This document shows positions 1 through 12,366 of a stretch of DNA of 64,000 nt, piece after piece. The stretch lies in the NCBI RefSeq assembly GCF_958979055.1, contig NC_084888.1, positions 37,467,804-37,531,803 on the forward strand, in the 5' to 3' direction. A model generated the notes under the pieces. It made no database searches, had not been told where the DNA came from, and worked only from the letters and a program-made list of their open reading frames with translations. The translations under genes and the position numbers were made by a program. The first letter of the stretch is position 1. Each line of letters starts with the position of its first letter. The stretch comes from Alnus glutinosa. Its lineage: Eukaryota; Streptophyta; Magnoliopsida; Fagales; Betulaceae.

Positions 1-402
1 GCCCGTTTGGTTTAACAATTTCAGGTTTGTTTGGTTTTGTTCTTTTTAAAAACACTTGTACCTCTTTACTTGCGATTTGTAATCGTAATTCAAATATGCA
101 TTTTTAAAAAATGCACTCCCAAAAGAGATACTTTCCATAATTTTGTTTAAAAACTTAGTTTTGGCCAGCTAAATCGCAAGGCCAAACAGGATTCTTCAAA
201 TTGTACGCTTTTGTTTGAAAATAATGATTTTCAAAATGCTATTTTTAAATATGTGATTAAATATTTGGTAAAATATATAAAAGAGTTTTTTTTTTCCCTG
301 TCTATTAAAAGTTTAAAATAGTAATTTTTTTTTTTTAAAAAAAAAAAAAACATATCCCTTACCGGTTATGTGAAAACATAATTTTTTTTCACATTTTCAA
401 AT

Positions 403-459
<57 letters not shown>

Positions 460-607
460 CCCAAATATACACCCGAAAAATACATTTTCCATACTTTTGT
501 TAAAAAGTTGTGTTTGGCATGACAAATCGTGAAGCAAAACATGCTCTTAGGCAATTTGTAGAAGCTAGCCAATCTAATTAAATTATTTAGTCATTTTTTC
601 TGAGTTA
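1..607. other. AT-rich non-coding stretch with an (AT)n array
   Basis: No gene is visible. The stretch has many A and T homopolymers and an (AT)n microsatellite at about 405-442. The two sides contain loosely matching segments (around 20-60 and 495-545, both with TTGTTTGG or TGTTTGGC-like words followed by A-rich runs), which hints at a decayed MITE. I could not define its ends. Confidence 0.4.
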
Positions 608-1661
608 GGCCATCTCCAGCGGTTGGAGTTAAAGTAGCTACTCAAAAAGTGACAATCTCTACTTTAACTACTGGTTATCTTAAAAACACTCCAACAATAA
701 TCTCTATCCCACTCTTTATTTTCTTTAAATAATATTTTTTAATTTTTTAATTTTTTAATTTTATTTTTTTTTTTTTCGTCCTCAGCCCCAACAGGCCAAC
801 CCCATCAAACCCACAACCAAACCACTGAAACCAACCTTGCCCACCCACGCCCAAGACCCAAAACCAAACCAGCCTTGCCCACCCACACCCAAGACTTAGA
901 ACAGTCGATGGTGGCTGGTGCGGTCGATGGTGGCTAGAGCGGTCGATTGTCGGTGGTGCGTGTAGTGAGGTAATTTTTCCTAAATTCAACATTTTCTTTG
1001 CTTCTCCTTGGTGTTTCTCGGCAAACAAACAAGGGATTGAGAATGGTATCGGTGTTTCTATACCATGTGGTGGGCGATTTGACGGTGGGGAAGCCGGATT
1101 CAACATTTTCTTTACTTCTCCTTGGTGTTTCTCAACAGACAAACGAGGGATTGAGAACAGTGTTTCTGTACCATGTGGTGGGCGATCTGACGGTGGGGAA
1201 GCTGGAGATTGTGGAGTTCCTGGAGACGAAGACGGTGGAGTCGGCCAGCAACGCACGTAGACGGCGGCGACATCTGGGTCGTCAAGGACGGTCTCGTTCG
1301 GCTCTGGAGCTTTGGGAGGCTCGGTCAGACCTCGGCGTCGGCACTTAGAGAGGAGACCGGTGCCTATTCCGAGCGGCGTCAGTGCAAAGAGAGAGGCGTC
1401 GGCGTCGGCGTCAAACGTCGTCTTCTCCGGTGGGCGAGAGACTCTTCGGTGGGCGAGAGAGAGGAGTGAGAGAAAGAGGGAAGAGAAAAAAACAATTAAA
1501 AAATAGTAAACATGTGAACAGTGAATAGCCAGTAGTGGCTATTCACTGTTAATGAAGTTAAGGAAAAAATTATAATGGCCATTCTGTTGGACGAAGAAAA
1601 AGTGGTAAAAATAGTCAAATTTGACTTTTTGGTTAAAATGAAGCTTCTGCTGGAGATGGCC
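608..1661. mobile_element. PIF/Harbinger-like non-autonomous element with TTA target duplication
   Basis: The ends are inverted copies of GGCCATCTCCAGC (608-620 and the complement ending at 1661), flanked on both sides by TTA (605-607 and 1662-1664), the target duplication typical of PIF/Harbinger. The interior is far more GC-rich than its surroundings from about 780 to 1480. It holds a direct duplication with a period of about 114 bp (984-1097 and 1098-1204) and a strong hairpin at about 1518-1550 built on the word AGTGAATAGCC. No transposase frame is present, so the element is non-autonomous. The open frames inside are low-complexity and partly created by the duplication, so I do not call them genes. 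Confidence 0.75.
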
Positions 1662-1674
1662 TTAGTAGTTTCCT

Positions 1675-2270
1675 TAAGTTTCGACTGGGAGTGGACAAAT
1701 TATCCGATTATCACCCACCAAAAACTTACCGACCGCCATCGAACTACTTTTGACTGCCAATCGTTTAATAAAAAAATTAAAAATCATAATAATATTTTTT
1801 GGAAATTAATGTCTGGTCGGTAATCGGCAAAATATGTTTTCTGCCGGGTATCGACCTAACCCAACCCGACAATGTATAAACGACGTCGTTTCACCCAAAA
1901 GGAAAAAAAAAAAAACTACGTTGTTTTGCTCCTATAAACTTGCTATATATTCATTCTTAACATTTTCTTTTTCCCTTTCCCAGTTTTCATATCTAAACCC
2001 TAACCGCTGCCCCCTACCCTTTTCTCTCTTTCTCTTGTCTTTCATTCACTAAAGCATATGAAGGCTGAAGCGATTCAAACGCAAAGGTGAAGAAGCCCCA
2101 CTGCCCAAAGTCGCTTCTCGTCGTCTCTCTCTCCCTCTCAAGGTCTCGACTCTCAGACCCTCACTCAAAGTCACTAAAGGTTTGTTTTGGGAATTCCGTT
2201 TGTTTTGTATTCCACCGCAAATATTGGATTTATTTTATTTATTTATTATCTTTATCTTTGCATAATTGAG
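1675..2270 (+). other. Promoter/5'UTR-like fragment with a telo-box, no coding gene
   Basis: This resembles the front of a plant housekeeping gene. There is a TATA-like word (ATATAT, about 1943), a telo-box AAACCCTAA at 1995-2003, a pyrimidine-rich leader, and an ATG at about 2058 whose frame closes after nine codons. A CT-rich stretch and a possible splice donor (about 2178) follow. I see no continuing exon downstream. It may be a gene fragment carried by a transposon or the remains of a promoter. The left part (1675-1760) has transposon-end character but no matching right end was found. Confidence 0.3.
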
Positions 2271-2699
2271 CTTATGATATGAGGCTTGTAGTTCAAGTTC
2301 TTCATCTTTTGAATCCATGTAAAATGTGATTTGAGCTTCTAATATCAAGTTATTTTGATTCCACAAGCAAACATCACTTGTATAATATGATCTTTGTTAT
2401 TGAGAATTTGAGTTGAGATGTATTTGTTTACTTATTTACGCGACCAATAATTATTGATTTATCCAAATTTTATGAATTATCCAAAAAAAATTTGAAAAAA
2501 TTGTTCATATTCTTCATATCCATTTATCACATATATTGTAATATCGGCTTACATGATGTGTTTAAAGTGATTTTTTATATTAACCACTTAAAATAAATAA
2601 ATAACTAAAATCACTCCAAACACGTCAAAGTCAGCCAATATAAAATAAGTGTAATAAATTGGTCCAACATTATTTTAAAAAAAATATTTAATTAAAATA

Positions 2700-3014
2700 A
2701 TAGTTATTGATTCTAGAAGGCGATGCCTTGCAAGTTGTTAATGCGGTTAATATGGGAAGCCCCAATTGGAACAAAATGGGTCATCTTATAGATGGAAACA
2801 AAGAAAATTTGGACAAGTTAAGCTCGTGGAGAGTTGAACATGTGAAAAGAAATGCAAATTATGCAACACATATTCTTGCACGAGAGGTTTTTCTTGTGTC
2901 ATTGTTAGGGTTTGAGCTGAAAAAATTTTAAATTGTATCTATAATATATTAATATTGTAATCAATGGGCAATTGCTCTTGATTGATTGATTTTATCAATA
3001 AAAAAAAAAAAAAA
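2700..3014 (+). mobile_element. 5'-truncated LINE: RNase H-like end plus A tail
   Basis: A frame at 2707-2931 reads LEGDALQVVNAVN, then SSWRVEHVKRNAN, then HILARE. This matches the C-terminal RNase H-like domain of the plant L1-type LINE found at 16665-22502 (LEGDAREIILALN and ASWKVSHVRREGNRAAHSLA). After the stop come about 60 bases of 3'UTR with TTGATTGATTTTATCAAT and then an A tail at about 3000-3014. This is the usual structure of a LINE copy that lost its 5' part during insertion. The catalytic aspartate context EGD is kept, but the rest of the protein is missing. No clear target duplication was seen. Confidence 0.7.
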
Positions 3015-3444
3015 TTTAGTTTAAAAAAAAAAAAGAAAAAAAAAAAGAACTCTATTTCAACAAATCTAATCCAAGATCTATCAAGATTTTTTTTGAATAA
3101 ATCTTAATTTATTAGAATTTGATATGCATTAGCCTACCCCTCCGGCCGTCCCCATACTTTTTGTTTTCTAGCATGTAAATAAGACCTGCACATGACCCAC
3201 TTTCTCGTCCCCCTACATTTTCTGAGTCTATTTTTCACATCTTTCATGGCTGTCTTCGTACGTCATCCTCCACAAACCACACAACATGATTAAAGCCACT
3301 CCAAGCTGTCCTGTTATCATTCAGAACCATAATTCTATCAAATATTAATTCCCATCTTAGCCTTCCTTTTAACTACTTTAACCGGTTGTATTCCACCTAT
3401 AACAATGACATTTCAGTAAACTGCATGGACCAAACCACCATCTC
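3015..3444. other. Intergenic region upstream of the transporter
   Basis: It begins with A-rich runs behind the LINE tail, followed by ordinary upstream sequence. No gene is seen. Confidence 0.5.
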
Positions 3445-3456
3445 TATTTATATATT
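3445..3456 (+). promoter_or_regulatory. Probable TATA box of the AVT6-type gene
   Basis: CTATTTATATAT lies about 90 bases upstream of the start codon at 3542, the right distance for a plant TATA box with a short leader. The assignment rests on sequence and spacing only. Confidence 0.5.
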
Positions 3457-3541
3457 ATGCATCATCATGTACACGAAGACAATTAGAAGCTCAAACAAAA
3501 CTATTCCTAGCTAGCCGGAGAAGTGAGAACTCATCGCCGAC

Positions 3542-6049
3542 ATGTCTCCGGCAGCCAAACTACAGGTGCCACTTCTACCGGAGCACAAACCTGCGCTGAG
3601 GCATGCGTCGGTATGCGGGGCGGTGTTCAACGTGTCAACGAGCATAATTGGCGCCGGCATCATGTCCATTCCGGCCACGCTTAAGGTCCTCGGTGTTATT
3701 CCTGCTTTTTTGCTGATCCTGGTTATTGCTTTGTTGAGTGATGTCTCGGTGGAGTTCTTGTTGAGGTTTACTCACTCGGGTGATACAACAACCTACGCCG
3801 GTGTCATGAAGGAGTCTTTTGGTCGGGTGGGATCGACGGCCACACAAGTTTGTGTTATGATTACTAATCTTGGGTGTTTGATTATGTACCTGATTATCAT
3901 CGGTAAGCTTCGAATTTATGACGCTTGATCTGGGTTTTCAGTCTTTAACTTTTTGCTAAAGCATATAGATTTTGAGTACGTCTGGTCTCTTGATTTTGTT
4001 ATTCCGGCCACGCTTAAAGTTTCAGCCTTGATTCTTTGAGAACCTTTGGAACAAGTTAAAAAACTATTGTTAGTGTCAGATCGTTCTAAGGTGAATGATT
4101 ATTGGGGAAGAGCAAAATTTTCTTGATTAGCTCTGAAATTGTTGCTGTGAGAGACGGGATGTTTTAATGGATTGGCTGACTTCCAAGCTTTGTAACGATC
4201 CAAAGAAGAGCCATTCTCATATATGTATGTTCTGTCACTCCTAAACGAGTAGTCAAATTATAATTAGAGTTCACTAAACACACTTATAAAGTCCAGTCAT
4301 CTTAAGGGACTCATCAACACCTTTATGATTCACCTAATCTACCTTTCTCAATGTAAGACTAATCAACTTTTTTCTTTTTGGATATCACAAACTTAGTCTT
4401 ATTATAAAGTTTGGCTACTACGTAATAAATTCAGTTTCATGTTCTTTATGAAAAGTCCGAAAAACATTGTAAGATATGTATGTTATGCATATAGATCTCA
4501 TTTATGCTATTCTGTGTATCATTTTTGTATTTATTTTATTTTCTGTAGGGGACGTCCTCTCTGGAAGTCACCCTGAAGGAGTGGTCCACTTGGGCATTTT
4601 GCAGAAATGGTTTGGCATTCACTGGTGGAATTCGCGGGAATTCGCACTCCTCGTCACCGTTGCCTTCATTTTACTTCCATTGGTCCTTTTACGGCGAGTA
4701 GGTCGGTCAATTCCAAATTTCATTTCAATTTAGCAACATATTTGTTAATTGAAAAGATATTAGTTTGATATTTAGACACAATTGAGTGAGTTGCTTGTGC
4801 CACCTAAAAAGTTAGTCTCACGTTGAGAAGATGAATGGATGACAAAGGAGCTCGCTCACAATGGTTCTTTACTTGGTGAAACTGAACTTTTATTCTCAAT
4901 TGCAATCTGATTAAGCATTGGAGTGAGTCGAGTGACAGCGCAGACGTTGCATTGCTAGCTTGTTACCATTACAGATTCTAACGCACTTCTCATTGGTTGA
5001 AACATCATGAATTCTGGATCTTAATATTTTCTTACTCTGTCACACATTCACAATGGTTTTTTTTTTTTTTTTGGCTCCAGAGTCGCTGAAGTTCAGTTCA
5101 GCAATATCGGTTCTACTTGCAGTGGTATTTGTTGGCATAAGTTCTATGATGGCAATCTTTGCACTCGTGGAAGGGAAAGCAAAGAGCCCGAGATTGCTAC
5201 CTCACTTGGACAATCAAGTCTCCTTCTTTGACCTTTTCACCGCAGTCCCTGTCATTGTGACAGCCTTCACATTCCATTTCAATGGTAAGAACAGAATAGA
5301 AAGCATTGCCTATTAGTGGCTTTTTTTCTTTATTTTTCCCAACTTTCTCACAAAAAGCCTTTTTTGATGAATGATGCAGTTCACCCAATTGGGTTCGAGC
5401 TTGGCAAGTCTTCTGATATGATGAAAGCAGTTCGAATATCACTAGTACTTTGCGCTGCCATCTACTTTGCCATCGGCCTCTTTGGGTACCTTTTGTTTGG
5501 CGATTCCCTCATGTCGGATATACTCGTAAATTTTGATCGGAATTCGGGTTCAGCAATTGGTTCATTATTAAATGACATTGTACGGTTGAGCTATGCACTG
5601 CATGTCATGTTGGTGTTCCCTCTTTTGAACTTCTCATTGAGGGCCAACATAGATGAGTTCCTTTTCCCTAAGAAGCCCCTTTTGGCCACAGACACCAGAA
5701 GATTTCTATCCCTCACTCTTGTTCTGCTAGTCATCTCTTACCTGGCTGCAATTGCCATCCCAAATATATGGTACTTTTTTCAGTTCCTTGGATCAACCTC
5801 TGCAGTCTGCCTAGCCTTCATCTTTCCTGGTGCTGTTGCTCTCAGGTACTCTCTCTTCCCTTTCCACCACCCTTAAGAAAAGGTAATGCTTAATAATTCT
5901 TTCATACTTTTTCCAATGACAGGGATGTTCATGGTATATCAACAGAAAGGGATAGGATTATGGCAGCAGTAATGGTAATCCTGGCTGTAGTAACAAGCAC
6001 AATTGCCATTTCCTCCAATATACACACTTTCTTTGGAAACAAGTCATAG
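3542..6049 (+). CDS. AVT6-type vacuolar amino acid transporter (AAAP family)
   Basis: Five exons join in frame: 3542-3902, 4549-4701, 5081-5284, 5380-5845 and 5923-6049, giving 436 residues with GT-AG introns. The protein starts MSPAAKLQVPLLPEHK and has about eleven hydrophobic segments. The first (residues about 26-50) carries the family signature TSIIGAGIMSIP. Later marks are VPVIVTAFTFHFNVHPIG, which crosses an exon join, and LSYALHVMLVFPLLNF. Length and layout fit the AVT6 branch of the amino acid/auxin permease family, whose Arabidopsis members lie on vacuolar or ER membranes and export acidic or neutral amino acids. Among these it looks nearest AVT6C/AVT6D (At3g56200/At2g40420), which agrees with its neighbours here. 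The substrate cannot be read from sequence. Exon 2 ends at a slightly weak donor (GTCGGT) fixed by the frame of exon 3. A Copia remnant lies about 200 bases past the stop. Confidence 0.93.
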
Positions 6050-6242
6050 TCCCCCCACAATCATTTTGGGTATAGTTGAGGTGCTTGTATTTTTGTGTGT
6101 GTTCAAATTTTGTTGTCTGTAGGATCCAACAGCAAGCCGGTTCAATCATATTAAGCATATCTTTTCAAAATATTAATCTGATAGAACAAGCAACAGTGGC
6201 ATCTACAAATATATCCAGTTCTTTCAACTGATTGAAAAAGGG

Positions 6243-6830
6243 ATGTTAATTATTGACAAAGAACAAAGTGGATTCTCCCATCCTGGGATAAGAAGTTCTG
6301 GTGCACGATGTTATGGAAAAGCAAGAAGCAATTCGTTGTTGCTCACGCTTCTGACATTGGTGTCTCTCTATCTGACCTCACTCTTATGTATTGTGATAAC
6401 AAGAATGCTATTCAAATTGCTCATGATTCAATCTTTTGTGATCGCACTAAGCATCTTGAGTATGATTGTCATCTTAAGCATCATCACCTTCAGCATGGCA
6501 CCGTCTCTCTCTCCCCTTTGTCTCCTCTACTTTGCAATTGGCGAATTTCTTCACAAAATCCCACGCTATTTCGCGCTTCCAGTTTCTTCTTGGCAAACTC
6601 TCGATGCCTCTCGCTGCCCCATTGTGAGTTTGAGGGGGGTGTTAAAGCATGTGTTAGAAAATATATGTAAATATTGAGTATTTTAGTCTTTGACTCTTTG
6701 TATTGCCTTTAGGGTTGTTATATTATTTTTGTATGTTTTGTCTTGTTCTCTGTAATATGAAAACAGAGCTACCAGCGTGCTGCTGTTGCTCTCATTCTCT
6801 CTTTATCTTTTATTCATAGATTTTCTTGAC
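6243..6830 (+). mobile_element. Ty1/Copia fossil: RNase H end and 3' LTR piece
   Basis: A short reading stretch at about 6308-6500 resembles the end of a Copia RNase H (YCDNKNAIQIAHD, then RTKHLEYDCH). It leads to a polypurine tract (GAGGGGGG, 6632-6639) and an LTR that starts TGTTAAAGC at 6640 and fades at about 6820-6830. The integrase and reverse transcriptase parts and the 5' LTR are absent. This is an old, broken remnant lying directly downstream of the transporter gene. Confidence 0.7.
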
Positions 6831-7735
6831 TTATGCACAAACTATCAATGGGAAATCTGCCATCCTAATGCCTAAAAAGGAAGTATAGGATAATAGGAAA
6901 AGTAGATGCTTCATATATAAGTTAACAATGTAACTTCCAACATCCTGTCCCACACCCCATTGAGATCCCAGATGCTCACTTGTACACATTGTTTTTCCTT
7001 TGATAGTTCACACAAAATAATCTTTCTTCCAGTTATTTAACAAATTAACGACATTCACATAACAAGGTTAGTTGAGATGAAATATCTACATTCTTTATAT
7101 AAACAAGATTGATACACTAAATATCCACCTGGTCAGGCCAGGTTGAGAATGCAAGCCTGAGAGCCCATGGTTTAGGCTAAGATGATCAAGCTCAAACCAC
7201 GAGCCTTGATCGAATTATAGAAACTAACATGTCAGCGCAACAGTTAATTAGATAATGACTGATATGTAACAGAGGATAACTGCCCCATATTTTCATTATG
7301 TCCCACTATTCTCAGTGGAGAACCTAGTAACATCTCAAAATCTTATTTCATTTTCATTTCTTCTAATATCTCAAAAACTCTATGCATTTTCACAAATTTA
7401 TCCTTTCATCTCATTTCTTCTAATATATAAATGATTGGTTAAAGCGTGGACGCAAAGAACTAATTTCAATTTTGTCATGTGATAGTGTATAGGGAATCTC
7501 CATTACTTATCTGACCACCCAGGATGATAAAAACATTAGAATAATAAATCAAACTGATTTATTTTTTTGTAGAAATTCAGAGCAGCCTTTTCACATAAGA
7601 ATTGAAACCAAAATCGATATAAAAAACCAAAACCTATCCTCGCAAAACAGAGATCCATGCACATACAGATGTCCTTTTTTGACTTAACAATTGTGTTTGA
7701 AGCCTTCAGTTAAAGGCTGGTACCCTAATTACATC
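6831..7735. other. Intergenic region, no gene seen
   Basis: AT-rich sequence between the converging transporter and ARM-protein genes. It should hold the 3'UTR and poly(A) site of the minus-strand gene. No other feature stands out. Confidence 0.4.
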
Positions 7736-10553
7736 TCAAGATGAAACATCATATCTCAGATCTTGGAATCTCTTCAGTAGGCTTGACTTGTATTTCTCAG
7801 CCTCTGCATCCTCGAAGGAATCTGGGGTACACCTAATAACTGAGACTGCCCCAGCATGGTGCAAAGCTCTAGCAGCTTCATCTGGAAAATTAGAATTTAA
7901 ATTTAGCAACCTAGAAAGGAAATAGAAAATAATAGTTATGGTACCACTTTTAGTATATCCTATACACAAGGCACAAAGAGGAATATAGCAGTAACTGAAA
8001 TCCTGAAGCTGATCTTAAAACCAAAACTTCAAACTGTCTTGGATGATAAGTTTGCCCTTATTCACACAAAGCACTAGCCATTTTCACATTCCATGGTTAA
8101 AGCGTCTTACCCTTCTTAATATTTGTATTAAATATTGCATTTTCGAAAAAAAATCAACTTCTTACCTATATACTGTTACAAGCATTAGTTACTGTCTATT
8201 GCACACAACTTTATATGCTTCTCATTGAGTATGATTTTGAATCAAAATGTGAATGTAGGTGTATATGGCTGATGCATCTAGTGAATTCAAAGCTATATAA
8301 GTATATATGGTTTTTTGGAACTGAAGAAAATGAGAACGGAAATTGAAGGTGAGTATAGTAGGAATTTTCATTCCACTCTCCCTTTCAGTATAGACTCCAA
8401 TCAATTTTGTTCCTCCAGTGGTGGTAACAATGATTTCTCAACCAATAGGAATGAGGATGGGCATTCCACATTGGGTTAAGAAACATCTATTTCCTCATTT
8501 GAATGGTCATTACCAAACCATGGCCAAACCAAGTGCCTAAATTCCAGCAAGTGAAATGTTTGTAGCCCCTTACCTCACACCTGTGCCTTCTTATGGGTTG
8601 TTTACTAGTTATAACATATTGAAATGGTTTTGATAGAGTCCAGTTTTAAGTGTAGATGCACAAGCCAAATATTCTTTTCACAATCTATATCATAGTTATT
8701 CAACATGAGAAAACTTTCACCTGAAAGACAACACACGTGAGGAAACAAAGTTTTCATAGGAATCACAAGCATAAATATAGGCATATAAACTAAACGAGCA
8801 TAAAAGTATGACCTGAGTGTGAGAGTGCAACAAGGGCCTTCAATGCTTCCTTCCGTGTGCGGTCGTCTTTAGCAGCCCCCAACATATTTAAGAGATCTTT
8901 AGCCCCGCCAATCTCTACTATTTTCATCCTCCTTTCATCTATAATGAAGGGAAGAAAAGACTTACATATGAGACAATAGGCAGTAAACGAATTATCAGAC
9001 TTCACACTCTAGCCCCTCAATTTCATGTGCCCACTCTCATAGGTAAAGGCTGAACTAAAGGAAAACATCAAAGAAAGTAGTAGACAACCAGAGTTTGGGA
9101 CAATTGTAAAGTCAATAAATAAATGCTTAAAACTGGGCGTAAGGCAGTCTGCAGAACAGAATGATGGGATTCATTATTAACAATTGTAATTTTATTGCCC
9201 AGAAAACATAGTAAGTTTAATTTATTTGTCAGTTCTACTCTCTGTGGCTCAGCAAATAGAATACCAGTGATTGTTCTACACTCAGTTCGGTATGAGAAAA
9301 ATGACAAACTGGAGAATCTCATTCTGGAACCAACTTGTCAAAGTTTTAGTCTTTGAAGTGAGGCAAGATTGAACTTTTATTAGCATGGCATTGTTTTAAA
9401 AATTAACCGAAGCCCTTCTGTCAAAGAACCATTGTGTGTGCGTGTGTTTCAGAAGAGAAATAAGATACTCTAGCATAAATTATGAGAAGTAACAGTAACA
9501 CTTAACACATTAATACTTCAATAAAACCAAAGAAATACTATTTTCCTAAGAACTACTAGCATCATATTGACATTGAAGCTACCATCTATTGCAAACCGAG
9601 CTATTCTAGATGCACCCATTCTCTTAAACAACGGATCCTTGACGTGCAAGAGTGACACAGACTGTTGCATCAAATTTTCTCCTGAAAAAGTAAATTAAAA
9701 TAATCTTGTCAGACAAGAATTGCAAAGGATTGACTTTTTACAAGACGAGCTATTTCAAGATCGTTTATGAAACCAATTCACATACCCAAGTAAGGAAATA
9801 ACTGATAAGCAACAGCTGACGCAGTCCCAGCAAAGATTAGTTTCAATAACCACCCTATCTTTCTTTCAGCATCCCGCTCAATGGAGAGCTCATCTGCAAG
9901 TAAAAGTAAGGTCCCAATTGAAAAATGAGCTCTTTTTATCCACAGTGATTAATTGCCAAGTAAGTAAATCTAATACGAGTATCTCAAAATTTAGTATTTC
10001 TTTCTGCAGTACCTAAATCAAAATCCTTCATCAAGAGAAAATCAAAATTAAAATTTCTTCTCAGCTGCTCAAATAAAAAGTAATGGGATACTTTCACATA
10101 GTTTTCTTTATATATAAATCACAATCTTACCCAAAATCCTCAGCATGAACAACGTGTTTTTCTTTAATTAAGTACTTTTTGTGTATTTTTTATAAAATTA
10201 ATAGTAATTAAAAAAGGGTCATTAGGGCAAAGTGGAAAGAGTGACCTTTTGCATTTAATGATGAGAAATTGCGAGATTGCACATTCCATCCAGGCTCTCT
10301 TCTACAGAAATACTGCACAATATAAACCAAAAGCACAACAAAAAATAAAAATAAATAAATAAATAAGAAAAAAAAAATGATATATCCAAGCTAAAGAAAT
10401 TGCTAATAAAACCAATTTTTCAATCTGAGGCAATTCCGAAAACAAATTATACGCACATGCATAAATAAATAAATGTGTGCAACTAAGGGATGTATGTATG
10501 AAGAAGAAAAGGGAGCAATTTACAGAAGTGAGCTGGGCTGCTAACGTGCGCAT
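7736..10553 (-). CDS. Armadillo-repeat-like protein, probably mitochondrial
   Basis: Six exons on the minus strand join in frame: 10524-10553, 10246-10312, 9786-9893, 9583-9681, 8813-8938 and 7736-7881, giving 191 residues. Exons 1 and 2 encode a basic, hydroxylated leader (MRTLAAQLTS, then CRREPGWNVQSRNFSSL) of the kind used for mitochondrial import. Next come a possible membrane segment (KLIFAGTASAVAYQLFPYL) and ARM-like helices (ERRMKIVEIGGAKDLLNMLG; RKEALKALVALSHS; RALHHAGAVSVI). The tail is SSLLKRFQDLRYDVSS. Only about two ARM-like units are present, so the family call is by resemblance. The best match I recall is Arabidopsis At3g56210, also annotated as ARM repeat and next to AVT6C. The small exon 2 was chosen because it alone restores phase between exons 1 and 3. 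The start is the first ATG after an in-frame stop. Confidence 0.82.
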
Positions 10554-11128
10554 GATGCGAAGCGAGATCTTCTCAAAGGTCAGCTCTCCGGTTAACTGCT
10601 CTCAAAACTTCTTCAATGGCAGGAGTGCAGTGCAGGCCAGCACCTACGCACGAGGTAATGAATGGGGTTCGGATCAGTGGGCTTTTCGGGGGTTCGCTTT
10701 TGCCAACTACAAGTCGTTTTTATTTATTTATGTTTCCTGTTCAGTGAGGTTAACCATCCCTCTTATTCGCGGTACAAATTTTCACGTAATTCGGGTAGTC
10801 TTACAATAAGAGGAGATTAACAGTTTTGATTTAATTTTACTCCTTTTTTTTTTTTTTTTTTTTTTGAGAAATTAAGGCAAATTTGTCCTTACGAAGAGAG
10901 GTTGTAATACATATCTATTTCATGCAGCCCCATTTTTATTAGGTCATTAGTCAAATCCTGATCCATAAGCAACAACTCCTTCAGAAACCATTTAAATGAC
11001 TATTTCATATTTGCTGAAACGACTCGTCATGTTATCCTTAACTCCCACATCTATGATTTTTTTTTCCCATCACTCTTTTCGAATGATAAACCATATTTGT
11101 CAAACAATGAAAGATTAAATTTTCTTTA
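10554..11128. other. Promoter side of the ARM-protein gene
   Basis: It holds GC-richer leader and promoter sequence (about 10560-10700), then AT-rich spacer with a T homopolymer at about 10845-10865. No gene is seen. Confidence 0.4.
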
Positions 11129-11291
11129 AGAGCAATGTTACATACCACATTTTTATGCTATAACTATTTTATAATGCTGATGTGGTAGTCTCAATCAACC
11201 ATTAGATTTTTTAAACACAACTAATATAAGGATTGGTTAAAATTGTTACGTCAATATTGTTAAATAAAAATGTAATTTTTAACGTTATTCA
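11129..11291. mobile_element. Mutator-like MITE
   Basis: The ends are imperfect inverted repeats (AGCAATGTTACATACCACAT near 11131, and the matching complement near 11265-11290). The copies of TTTCTTTA at 11121-11128 and 11292-11299 look like the target duplication. It is short, has no coding capacity, and sits between two genes. Confidence 0.55.
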
Positions 11292-11299
11292 TTTCTTTA

Positions 11300-12366
11300 T
11301 GGTGCAACAATAGACATTTTATTTTACTGACGGATTAGGATCATCTCCATAAAAAAAAACTATAAAATTAAGAGAAATGTTTATTTGCATTCTAGCGTCC
11401 ATCTATGCTGAGTTGGCATGCTCCATCCATCATTGGTAGGTTTTTTTTTTTTCTTCCCCATTTTTAGTAACCATGATCTGATATGGTTTAGCAAAAATCA
11501 AGTGGTTCACAATAGCATTATTGCCATATCATCAGGTTGTAGGGCAATTATACCAGATTCTTCTAAATAACACTATCCATTTTAAAGCAAATTAAAACTA
11601 CTTCGAAGGCTCATGAGTAAGCCTGGGAGAATAGCTCTCTATCTCCAGGTATCTTCAAGGTTAATTTTGTTGTAGCAGTGAGAAATAATTTCTCAGTAGC
11701 TTCAGTTATCAGTGATGACAATGGAAGAGCTACAGCTGCCAAAACTGCAAGGCTGACTACTACAAAAGTCAATATTGGAGAAGCACAGGTTATTAGCAGT
11801 CAATCTTGGTCATTCTATGGGGATTAATCATCTTATCCTTTGAAGGGGATTCCTCATCATCATTTTGGAAATAAAAAATCCAAATCGTATATCTGATTGG
11901 AATATTGCCCCTAAAAGCTTAATATAACAGCCATCAGATAAAAAGTTGCAGGGCCACAAAATATAGTTGCTACTAGGCAGTAGGCACCATTAAAAAACAT
12001 CGAGTGTTCACATTCCATGAAGATGAGCAACTTAAACAAACACCTTTATCTATCATTGGCTGTGAACAACATTGGCCTAATACATACTAAGCATAATCAG
12101 TATTTTCCACTTCCTTTTGATAAGAACTAAAATTGATTAAAAAACCAAAAATTTTGAACCAGAAAATAAAGGGGAAAAGACCAAGCACAACACAAGGAAG
12201 ATCTATATATTAGTAAATATGTAACAACAAAAATCTTCTGCATGGGTAAATGAATCCACGATAGTATGCCATCAATCACTTTGCTTTTAAAGATCACCGT
12301 CTTGTGAAAACTGTAGTGATCTTCTTCACAAACCAGGCACGATTGTCTGTTCAAAGTGAAACCACT
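11300..12366. other. Intergenic region and 3' flank of the NOP53 gene
   Basis: No gene is supported. Short open frames here lack family signatures and splice context. The right part should contain the 3'UTR of the minus-strand NOP53 gene. Confidence 0.4.

Noticed and set aside
747-1506. Several open frames on both strands (for example 998-1348 and 747-1256) as possible genes
   Set aside because: They lie inside the TTA-flanked element, are built on its internal duplication or on low-complexity sequence, and show no known domain.
10477-10809. Plus-strand 110-residue frame opposite the ARM gene start
   Set aside because: It is antisense to the first exon and promoter of the ARM-like gene and has no domain.
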